From Chloroflexota bacterium (GTDB lineage: Bacteria > Chloroflexota > UBA5177 > JANWHV01), in NCBI GenBank assembly GCA_025450255.1, contig JANWHV010000245.1:1-5655 (forward strand): 5,655 nt of DNA, read 5' to 3'. Below the pieces are notes generated by a model. It made no database searches, was not told the origin of the DNA, and worked only from the letters and a program-made list of their open reading frames with translations. Of the stretch, positions 1 through 5,175 are shown piece after piece. The position numbers and the translations under genes were made by a program. Position 1 is the first letter of the stretch; each line of letters begins with the position of its first letter.

Positions 1-1908
1 ATACTCAGCGACATTGGGAGCGATACTGCCGCTGAGAATGTCGCTCGCAGTACCGCTTATGACGCTCCTGTATCGCATGCACATAATACGGACGCCTCTG
101 GTAATGACGCATGTATCGCTTGTATCGCTGAAAATCCCCTGCATTCCGCCTACACCTATGTCACCACGATTCCGGAGTTGGTCGCGGCAAGCAAGGCGCT
201 GACCGACGAGGCCGTTATCGCCCTGGATTGCGAGACGACCGGGCTCGATCCGCATACCGCGCGGCTTCGCCTGGTCACACTCTCAGCCGGTGGGCACACC
301 TACATTCTCGACACCTGGCAGGTTGACCAGTGGGCGACCGTGGTACGCCATTTGCTCAGCAAACCCACGCGGACGATCATCGGCCATAACCTGGCCTTTG
401 ACCTGCGGTTCCTACTGGCCGCCGGCATCGACAACCACACTGAGGTGTTTGACACCTACATCGCATCACTGCTGCTGGACGGCGGCGCCAATCTGGGCAG
501 GAAGGGCTATCACGCGCTCAAGTCCGTGCTGGCGCGCGAACTCGGCATCGCCATGGACAAGACGGAGCAGACGGGCAACTGGGCAGCGGAGAGCCTAACG
601 CCGGTCCAGCTCGCCTATGCCGCCACGGACACGGCGCATCTGCTGACGCTCTACGAACGGTTCACGTCAAGGCTGCACGCCGATGGGCTCGACACGGTGG
701 CCGCGCTGGAAATGGCGACCGTGCCGGCGCTGGCCTGGATGACCCATAGCGGCATGGCCTTCGACGTGGCGGCATGGCGCGCCCTCTCGGACGCGGCGGT
801 GCTCCAGCAGCAAGACCTTGGCCGGCAGCTCCACGCCCTGCTCACGGCTGAACTGGGCGCTACGGGCCTGTTTGGCTTCGATATCAACCTGGATTCGCCG
901 GCTCAGATTACCGCTGCACTGGGTAAGCTCGGCCTGGTGGTTGAAGACACCAACGAAGCAACGCTCGTACCTATGAAGGATCAGCATGCGGTCATTCCGC
1001 TCATCTTGGCCTACCGCGAGGCGTCCAAGAACGCCGGCACGTACGGCATCCAATTCGCGGCCAAGCACGTCAACGATCAGACCGGCCGCATGCACGCCGA
1101 CTTTCGCCAGATTGGCGCCGCGTCTGGCCGCATGGCCTGCACCAACCCCAACCTGCAAAACATTCCACGCCAGAAGCCCTACCGTGCCTGCTTCCGGCCT
1201 GGTCCCGGCATGGCGCTGGTCAAGGCGGACTACAGCCAGATCGAGCTACGGCTCGCGGCGGTGATTGCCAAGGATACCACCATGCTGCAGGCGTACCAGG
1301 CGGGCGCCGACCTGCACACCCTGACCGCCGCGTCCGTGCTCGGTATCCCGCAGGCCGCGGTATCGAAGGAGCACCGGCAACTGGCCAAGGCCCTGAACTT
1401 CGGCTTGCTGTATGGCATGGGCGCCGAGGCGTTGGTGGGCCATGCCGCCACGAACTACGGCGTCATGATGACCCTGGCAGAGGCACAGACGCACCGTGAC
1501 ACCTTCTTCAGAACCTATCCAGGCTTACGCCGGTGGCACACGTCGCAGCGCAACGGCACTGAGGACCTCCGTACTCTCACCGGCCGCGTACGGCGGCATA
1601 TCGAGCGCTTCACGGAAAAGCTCAACACACCTGTGCAGGGCAGCGGCGCCGACGGCATCAAGGCAGCGCTCGGGCGGCTGTGGCAGTATCGGCACGAGCA
1701 GCCCACGGCGCGGGTGGTGGCCGTGGTGCATGACGAACTCGTCGCCGAGTGCCCCATCGCCGATGCCCCGGCCGTCGCCGAGTGGCTCACGCGGCACATG
1801 ATCGCCGCCATGCAGTCGATAGCAGGTAGCCGGGTGCCCATTGAAGTAGAAGCATCGATAGCCGCCGACTGGGCCGGCACACCGTTAACGACTGAGGACA
1901 ACGCATGA
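1..1908 (+). CDS. DNA polymerase, family A, with DEDDy 3'-5' exonuclease (5'-partial)
   Basis: Replicative, T7-like or Pol I-like polymerase that extends DNA and proofreads it. It has no 5' nuclease domain. Residues below count from the TTG at 178. Exonuclease: D17-C-E19 (Exo I), N71 and D75 in HNLAFD (Exo II), Y147-x3-D151 (Exo III). The palm/thumb entry contains INLDSPAQ. Polymerase: motif A DYSQIELR from D351; motif B R400, K404, F408, Y412-G with canonical O-helix spacing; motif C VHDE with D519 and E520. All catalytic residues are present, and Phe rather than Tyr at 408 predicts discrimination against dideoxynucleotides. Start: the same frame is open from base 1, and the family's usual opening (YTYVTTIPEL, bases 151-180) lies before the TTG, so TTG 178 is probably not the start. 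The 5' end therefore lies outside the window, behind a Ser/Thr/Ala/Asn-rich segment. The stop overlaps ssb by ATGA. Function is certain; the N-terminus is not. Confidence 0.95.
   Translation: MLSDIGSDTAAENVARSTAYDAPVSHAHNTDASGNDACIACIAENPLHSAYTYVTTIPELVAASKALTDEAVIALDCETTGLDPHTARLRLVTLSAGGHTYILDTWQVDQWATVVRHLLSKPTRTIIGHNLAFDLRFLLAAGIDNHTEVFDTYIASLLLDGGANLGRKGYHALKSVLARELGIAMDKTEQTGNWAAESLTPVQLAYAATDTAHLLTLYERFTSRLHADGLDTVAALEMATVPALAWMTHSGMAFDVAAWRALSDAAVLQQQDLGRQLHALLTAELGATGLFGFDINLDSPAQITAALGKLGLVVEDTNEATLVPMKDQHAVIPLILAYREASKNAGTYGIQFAAKHVNDQTGRMHADFRQIGAASGRMACTNPNLQNIPRQKPYRACFRPGPGMALVKADYSQIELRLAAVIAKDTTMLQAYQAGADLHTLTAASVLGIPQAAVSKEHRQLAKALNFGLLYGMGAEALVGHAATNYGVMMTLAEAQTHRDTFFRTYPGLRRWHTSQRNGTEDLRTLTGRVRRHIERFTEKLNTPVQGSGADGIKAALGRLWQYRHEQPTARVVAVVHDELVAECPIADAPAVAEWLTRHMIAAMQSIAGSRVPIEVEASIAADWAGTPLTTEDNA
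7..57. repeat. Two interleaved inverted repeats (pseudoknot-like)
   Basis: AGCGACATT at 7-15 is perfectly complementary to AATGTCGCT at 37-45. AGCGATACTGC at 19-29 pairs at 10 of 11 positions with GCAGTACCGCT at 47-57. The arms alternate (1, 2, 1', 2'), which is the topology of an H-type pseudoknot if transcribed. An alternative is a simple hairpin using 7-15/37-45 with an inner AGCG/CGCT stem at 19-22/30-33. The element lies inside the open polymerase frame, so it may be coding sequence that happens to fold. Confidence 0.45.
20..128. repeat. GTATCGC short repeat cluster
   Basis: GTATCGC occurs at 70-76, 113-119 and 122-128, and once inverted (GCGATAC) at 20-26. The last two direct copies form an exact 9-bp tandem, TGTATCGCT twice, at 112-129. 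The copies at 70 and 113 share a longer unit, ATGACGC then TGTATCGC, with a spacer of 3 bases (59-76) or 1 base (104-119). Because the spacers differ, the copies fall in different codon phases of the polymerase frame, so the similarity is at the nucleotide and not the protein level. The cluster could be binding sites (iteron-like) or slippage products. Confidence 0.5.
1894..1898 (+). promoter_or_regulatory. Ribosome binding site of ssb
   Basis: GAGGA lies 6 bases before the ATG at 1905, inside the last codons of the polymerase gene. It supports the ATGA-overlap start for ssb. Confidence 0.7.
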
Positions 1909-2273
1909 ACACGAACACCGCTCCGAAGGACAGCGCCTACCTGACCGCGCTGGGCACGGTCACCACCGACGCCACGATCGCCCTGGCCAAGAACGGCAAG
2001 GACTACGCCAGATTCACGCTCAAGGCCGAGGTGGGCAAGGACACCCACTGGCTCTCGATCATCGCGTTCGACGCCGACGCGGTGGAGAGTGTGCGCCAGG
2101 TGCGCAAGGGCTGCCGGGTCGATGTGGGCGGGCGCCTCCAGATACGCACCTGGACCGGCACGGACGGCAAGGAGCGCACCTCGGTCGGCATCGTCGCCAA
2201 CGCGATTGCTATTGTCTCAGAGCCGGATGCCGTAGATGATGATCCGAGCCTTTATGATGAAATCCCGTTCTGA
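1905..2273 (+). CDS. ssb: Single-stranded DNA-binding protein
   Basis: OB-fold protein that coats single-stranded DNA during replication and recruits partners through its C-terminus. The 122 residues start at an ATG that overlaps the polymerase stop as ATGA, preceded by GAGGA. The OB core runs from about residue 12 (YLTALGTVTTDATIAL) to about 104, with the typical W-L-S-I-I-A-F strand near residue 50 and a late strand segment, RTSVGIVANAIAIV. The last 12 residues (DDDPSLYDEIPF) are the acidic tail and hydrophobic tip typical of bacterial and phage SSBs. The protein is shorter than E. coli SSB because the linker between core and tail is very short. Its position directly after the polymerase fits a phage replication module, and it is translationally coupled to that gene. 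Identification is firm. Confidence 0.93.
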   Translation: MNTNTAPKDSAYLTALGTVTTDATIALAKNGKDYARFTLKAEVGKDTHWLSIIAFDADAVESVRQVRKGCRVDVGGRLQIRTWTGTDGKERTSVGIVANAIAIVSEPDAVDDDPSLYDEIPF

Positions 2274-2731
2274 TGGGTAAGCAGGCCAAGACACTCCACC
2301 TGCTGGACGCCGCTCACGAGGTGCTTGCCGCAATGCATCCCATGACCGTGGGTCAGGTGTACTACCAACTGGATTCCCGGCTTGACGCCAGACGGGGTGA
2401 CGGTATGACCACGAGTAGCACGCAGCTACAGCGGCCTGAAGAACCAAAGCACGACTATGAGCACCAGTGTCACGACCCCCGTGATACCAACAATGGCCCG
2501 CTCTGTTCGGTAGGCAGTGTCTCTGAGTTCCGGCGAATTGAACAAGCGCATGTCCTCTGGCTACGAATTTGGTTGGTTGGGTGTGTCACGACACAGGCGG
2601 CAGAACTGGCTATGCATACGGCCAGCGTAGGCCATGCCGCTTGCTCCGCCTATCCCCACGATGGGTATACCGCAATGCCCAAAAGTACCACGCCGCGACT
2701 CGGGCCGCGGCGGAAGGAGATCGGCACATGA
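2273..2731 (+). CDS. Hypothetical protein with winged-helix-like N-terminus, possibly a truncated remnant
   Basis: The ATG at 2273 overlaps the ssb stop (TGATG), and the TGA at 2729-2731 overlaps the glycosyltransferase ATG, so both ends fit the operon. Residues 1-36 (KTLHLLDAAHEVLAA, then MTVGQVYYQLDSR) resemble, from memory, the N-terminal winged-helix part of a larger phage/plasmid protein family that usually continues for a few hundred residues with a TOPRIM-like domain. Here similarity stops soon after. LDARRGDG at residues 37-44 could be the distal part of the same domain brought close by an internal deletion. From Met45 (base 2405) the sequence is rich in Cys, His, Thr and Trp, has mixed third-base usage and matches nothing I recognise. 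It may be a fused unknown segment, a separate gene starting at 2405, or non-coding DNA that happens to be open. A pseudogene is a real alternative. Confidence 0.45.
   Translation: MGKQAKTLHLLDAAHEVLAAMHPMTVGQVYYQLDSRLDARRGDGMTTSSTQLQRPEEPKHDYEHQCHDPRDTNNGPLCSVGSVSEFRRIEQAHVLWLRIWLVGCVTTQAAELAMHTASVGHAACSAYPHDGYTAMPKSTTPRLGPRRKEIGT
2467..2487. other. Hairpin-forming inverted repeat
   Basis: GTGTCACG at 2467-2474 pairs with CGTGATAC at 2480-2487. This gives an 8-bp stem with one G-T wobble and a five-base loop, ACCCC. No U-run follows, so it is not an intrinsic terminator. It lies in the weakly coding half of the 2273-2731 frame. Confidence 0.35.
2582..2595. other. Perfect 14-bp dyad
   Basis: TGTGTC and GACACA flank a two-base centre (AC). 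The dyad contains GTGTCACGAC (2583-2592), which also occurs at 2467-2476 in the hairpin 116 bases upstream. A repeated operator is possible, but the element is short and may be chance. Confidence 0.3.
2714..2719 (+). promoter_or_regulatory. Ribosome binding site deciding the glycosyltransferase start
   Basis: AAGGAG lies 8 bases before the ATG at 2728. The glycosyltransferase frame is open back to about 2569. This strong site plus the ATGA overlap favours 2728 over the upstream alternatives. Confidence 0.75.
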
Positions 2732-3948
2732 GCGGGCCCCGATATCGGAAGCCGGCAAAATGGGCTACCGCGGCCGTGGCGTCGGCTCGCCCACCCGCAC
2801 TGGCCCCACGGTGGGAGAACACCCTTCGTCTTCGCCTCGCCGCGAGCACCGCGAAACCGCTTTGGCTTGGCGGGCTAGACGGCGCGCAAGCCTACTATCG
2901 CGCCCGGCTGCCCGCGGCGCTGGTGGGCGGTCTGGCCCAGGACCGGCTACATGTGGCTGGTGGCCCTGCGGTCTCCTTGGCCGTGGCCGACGGGCTCGCT
3001 CCCCTCAGCAGCCTGCGCGGAAAAACGTTGCTTGGGTTGGGCAATCCGACCGTCTTCCGATACTCCGGCACGCCGCCCATGGGTTTGGATCAGCTGATCT
3101 CGTCGATCAACGCGGCGGGCGGCAATGCCTGGCTCGAATGCGATGATGATTACCTGAACATGCCGTTAGCGAATGACGCCATCCCCCTTGTGCAGCAGGA
3201 TTGGCTGGCCGTACGCGCGGCCTACATCGTTTGTTTCACCCGCGCGGCGCACGCGGCACGAGGCGTGATCGTTACCACCCCCACACTGGCGGCCTCCATC
3301 AAGGTGGTCAATGCCAACGTGCACATCGGTCCGAATGTGGTCAATCCCGCCGACTTCCCTGGTGTGCTGCCACGCCCAGACGGACCGCTGCGCGTCGGCT
3401 ACGTGGGGTCGATCGAGCACGCGCCCGATCTGGCCCTCGTGCTACCGGTGCTCCAGACTATCGCATGCCAGCGGCCCGTCGAGTTGCATTTGTGGGGGCT
3501 GCATCTTGGGCTCTTTCACATCGAGGGATCGCCGGGCCCATTTCATTGTCATGGGACGCTCGACTTTGCAGGCCTTCATAGGGCGATAGCCGCGCTCGAT
3601 ATCGCGCTGGCGCCCCTGGAAACGACCTCCTTCAATGCCGCTCGCAGCGCGACCAAGTGGCTGGAGCATTCGTTGCATGGCACGCCTATGGTCGTGACTG
3701 ATATGGCGCCGTATGCCAACCTGCGGGGTGAGGCGGTCGTGCTCAAGGCGCGTTCAGTGGAGGAGTTCCACCGACAGCTACTACGGCTGATAGATGACGC
3801 GGCACTCCGCCAGCGCATCGGGCAGGCAGCCAGAGCAGCAGTGGTGAGGCATCATGGCGTCGAGGCTGGGCGGCGAGCATGGCAACGGGTGATAAACTCG
3901 TGTGTCGCTGCCGCGAAGATCGTGACCACCCCGGTCTTCGAGCAATGA
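2728..3948 (+). CDS. Glycosyltransferase, GT-B fold, GT4-like
   Basis: Predicted to transfer a sugar from an activated donor; neither donor nor acceptor can be read from the sequence. It has 406 residues from ATG 2728, chosen for the AAGGAG site and the ATGA overlap. The N-terminal domain holds an acidic WLECDDDYL segment at 135-143, common in phage and surface-polysaccharide glycosyltransferases. PNVVN at 202-206 leads into the second Rossmann-like domain, which opens with RVGYVGS at 222-228, the typical GT-B linker plus glycine turn. FNAARSATKWLEHSL followed by GTPMVVTD (K310, E313) is the conserved donor-binding region of GT4-like enzymes. No membrane segment or signal peptide is evident, so it should be cytoplasmic. 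Its place between replication and packaging genes suggests a phage accessory function: modification of phage DNA, virion protein or host surface glycan. Family assignment is confident; the substrate is unknown. Confidence 0.87.
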   Translation: MSGPRYRKPAKWATAAVASARPPALAPRWENTLRLRLAASTAKPLWLGGLDGAQAYYRARLPAALVGGLAQDRLHVAGGPAVSLAVADGLAPLSSLRGKTLLGLGNPTVFRYSGTPPMGLDQLISSINAAGGNAWLECDDDYLNMPLANDAIPLVQQDWLAVRAAYIVCFTRAAHAARGVIVTTPTLAASIKVVNANVHIGPNVVNPADFPGVLPRPDGPLRVGYVGSIEHAPDLALVLPVLQTIACQRPVELHLWGLHLGLFHIEGSPGPFHCHGTLDFAGLHRAIAALDIALAPLETTSFNAARSATKWLEHSLHGTPMVVTDMAPYANLRGEAVVLKARSVEEFHRQLLRLIDDAALRQRIGQAARAAVVRHHGVEAGRRAWQRVINSCVAAAKIVTTPVFEQ

Positions 3949-4136
3949 ACGTCCCTGTGTACAGCACGCAGGAGCGGCAACTCGCCGCTTGCCGGGATGA
4001 CCGACAGCGCCGCGTCCTGCTCAAGAATCTGCTTGCGGCGCGCCAGGCGGAGGAACAGACCGTATTGGACCTGCGGGACGGCGTCTATCACGCATGCGGA
4101 TTGGCCGGCGCGGTGCCGTCCGTTGAGGAGGATTGA
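3945..4136 (+). CDS. Hypothetical 63-residue protein
   Basis: Not recognised. ATG 3945 overlaps the glycosyltransferase stop as ATGA, like other junctions here, and is preferred over the in-frame ATG at 3879, which would lie 70 bases inside the upstream gene. The product is MNVPVYSTQERQ followed by a charged, Arg/Gln/Glu/Leu-rich stretch (about residues 9-45) that looks helical and possibly coiled coil, then a Gly/Ala turn and an acidic end, VEED. There are two cysteines (16 and 51), no membrane segment and no known motif. No clear Shine-Dalgarno site precedes it, so translation probably depends on coupling to the glycosyltransferase. It ends two bases before the next ATG, and its last codons carry the ribosome site of the M41-like gene, suggesting the two are made together. 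Confidence 0.65.
   Translation: MNVPVYSTQERQLAACRDDRQRRVLLKNLLAARQAEEQTVLDLRDGVYHACGLAGAVPSVEED
4125..4131 (+). promoter_or_regulatory. Ribosome binding site deciding the M41-like start
   Basis: GAGGAGG ends 7 bases before ATG 4139. An in-frame TTG at 4133 is only one base from this site, so ATG 4139 is the start. Confidence 0.8.
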
Positions 4137-4138
4137 GC

Positions 4139-4759
4139 ATGGCTAGTACGGACGCTCTGAGCGCATTGGCCGACGACGTGGCGCGTCACGTCGCGACTGG
4201 GCTGGTCGAGCGGTTCCAGCACATGACCCGCAGGGCCGAGCGCACGCTGCGCCAGTTCGCCCACGACACGATGCCGCTAGTCGAGCGATCGGCACTGGCC
4301 CATCATGAAGCCGGCCACGGCGTGGCGGAATATCTGCTGCTGGGCCATTTCGCCTACGTGACCATCGCCCTCGATCACGCCCCCGGCGCGAGCGGGCACC
4401 TGCTAGGGGTGCCGGTTTCGTTCGGAGAACTGACGCCCCAGACGGCGGCGCCGCACGTCCAGACCTATTTCGCCGGTCCGGTCGCCGAGTGCCGCCACAC
4501 CGGGAAGTCCCTCGCCCAGCTCACCGGGTCCGCGAACAACCTCATGACCGCCGAAGCGATTGCGCGCTGCGTCGGTATACCCGAGGCTGGGGTGCTGGAC
4601 TACCTTGCCGAGCAACTCGCGGCGACGCGCGCCCTGCTCAGCGTGCCCGCCAACGATTTCGCCGTGCAGGTGGTTGCCGCTGCCTTGCTCCGGGAAGGCA
4701 GCCTCGACTATGCGATGGTGCGCGGGCTGATCACGGCGGCTCAGGCGGGCTGCCCATGA
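4139..4759 (+). CDS. Stand-alone M41 (FtsH peptidase)-like HEAGH protein, third zinc ligand replaced
   Basis: A 206-residue protein resembling the zinc peptidase domain of FtsH but without the AAA ATPase or membrane segments. Residues 1-50 are a helical, Arg-rich N-terminus. The HExxH motif is H56-E57-A-G-H60, in AHHEAGHGVAEYLL. The second FtsH-like block is FAGPVAEC at 111-118 and TGSANNLMTAEAIAR at 129-143, which lines up with FtsH AG-x2-AE and TGASNDI. The FtsH aspartate of that block is the third zinc ligand; here it is N134 (codon AAC, 4538-4540). The C-terminus (LLREGSLDYAMVRGLI) matches the usual end of small stand-alone homologues in phages and bacteria, as I remember them. Start: ATG 4139 after GAGGAGG. 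If zinc binding is weakened, it may bind protein without cleaving it. It could also be an active peptidase using another ligand. Fold assignment is confident; activity is unknown. Confidence 0.82.
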   Translation: MASTDALSALADDVARHVATGLVERFQHMTRRAERTLRQFAHDTMPLVERSALAHHEAGHGVAEYLLLGHFAYVTIALDHAPGASGHLLGVPVSFGELTPQTAAPHVQTYFAGPVAECRHTGKSLAQLTGSANNLMTAEAIARCVGIPEAGVLDYLAEQLAATRALLSVPANDFAVQVVAAALLREGSLDYAMVRGLITAAQAGCP

Positions 4760-4804
4760 GCGTGTTTTCGCCGATAGCAGGGAATAGTAAGGAATAGTAG
4801 AGCA
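4756..4804 (+). other. Gene junction with GGAATAGTA tandem and 13-codon open frame
   Basis: The only sizeable gap in the operon. GGAATAGTA occurs twice in tandem (4781-4789, 4791-4799), differing only in the following base (A or G). The repeat places paired stop codons in two frames. An ATG at 4756 overlaps the M41-like stop as ATGA and opens a 13-codon frame ending at 4797 (MSVFSPIAGNSKE). This could be a reinitiation leader that carries ribosomes to ATG 4805, or chance. AAGGA at 4789-4793 is a weak ribosome site, 11 bases from that ATG. No terminator hairpin is seen. Confidence 0.4.
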
Positions 4805-5173
4805 ATGGACACGTGCGGCGCGACACGGAAGGACGGCTCGCCCTGTACTGCTCGTGCGCGTCCGGAGTGCGATTTCTGTTGGGGCCATGACCCGGCATTA
4901 GCACTGCAACGCCGACAGAAGAGCGCAAAAGGCGGCGCCAACAAGGCGTCATATCGGCGCCTCGACAAGTTGACGCCCGCCAGCCTGCGGCCAGTACTGG
5001 ATAAGCTCTTCGCGGCGTTGGACGGCCTGGAAGACGGCTCCGTCGATCCGAAAGTGGGTACGGCCATGGCCAGCGTCTCAAGCGCTATCATCCGCGTCTC
5101 CGAGACGACGGAGCTGGCAGCGCGTTTGAAGTCGCTTGAGGCGCTGCAGCACGACGGCGGCGCGGCGCTCTAA
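4805..5173 (+). CDS. Zinc-knuckle protein next to terminase, candidate small terminase subunit
   Basis: A 122-residue protein starting at ATG 4805. The N-terminus holds a Cys/His cluster, C4-x9-C14 and C25-x2-H28 (CGATRKDGSPC, then CWGHDP), typical of a small zinc-binding family often found in phage and prophage regions; C22 is an extra cysteine. A basic stretch, RRQKSAKGGANK at 36-47, suggests nucleic-acid binding. Residues 50-118 are predicted helical, with an LTPASLRPVLDKL segment and a C-terminal heptad-like ETTELAARLKSLEAL, suitable for oligomerisation. It ends two bases before the terminase large subunit start. By position and architecture (DNA-binding N-terminus, helical oligomerisation part) it could be the small terminase subunit that recognises the packaging site. 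It is not a classic small-terminase sequence, so the role is inferred. Confidence 0.75.
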   Translation: MDTCGATRKDGSPCTARARPECDFCWGHDPALALQRRQKSAKGGANKASYRRLDKLTPASLRPVLDKLFAALDGLEDGSVDPKVGTAMASVSSAIIRVSETTELAARLKSLEALQHDGGAAL

Positions 5174-5175
5174 TC

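Noticed and set aside
14..202. 62-codon open frame on the plus strand overlapping the polymerase 5' region
   Set aside because: It overlaps the polymerase domain in another frame, has no recognisable content, and the polymerase frame has the more coding-like codon pattern. It could be the tail of an upstream gene, but nothing supports that.
2373..2400. REP-like palindrome around GGATTCCCGG
   Set aside because: The arms pair only partly, needing a four-base bulge, and no second copy exists in the window.
2217..2447. Minus-strand open frame over the end of ssb and the next gene
   Set aside because: Antisense to the well-supported ssb gene, no ribosome site or recognisable domain, and all firm genes are on the plus strand.
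2538..2567. Possible sigma70-type promoter, TTGAAC with 18 bases to TACGAA
   Set aside because: The -10 matches only three of six consensus bases and the genes around are coupled. Not enough to call.
2569..2727. N-terminal extension of the glycosyltransferase from TTG 2569
   Set aside because: The AAGGAG site 8 bases before ATG 2728 and the ATGA overlap make 2728 far better. The extension has no family resemblance.
3879..3944. Longer start for the 63-residue protein at ATG 3879
   Set aside because: It would overlap the glycosyltransferase by 70 bases. ATG 3945 gives the four-base overlap seen at other junctions.
4403..4888. Long minus-strand open frames opposite the M41-like gene and its neighbour
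   Set aside because: Shadow frames typical of GC-rich coding DNA. The plus-strand genes carry clear motifs (HEAGH, Cys/His knuckle).
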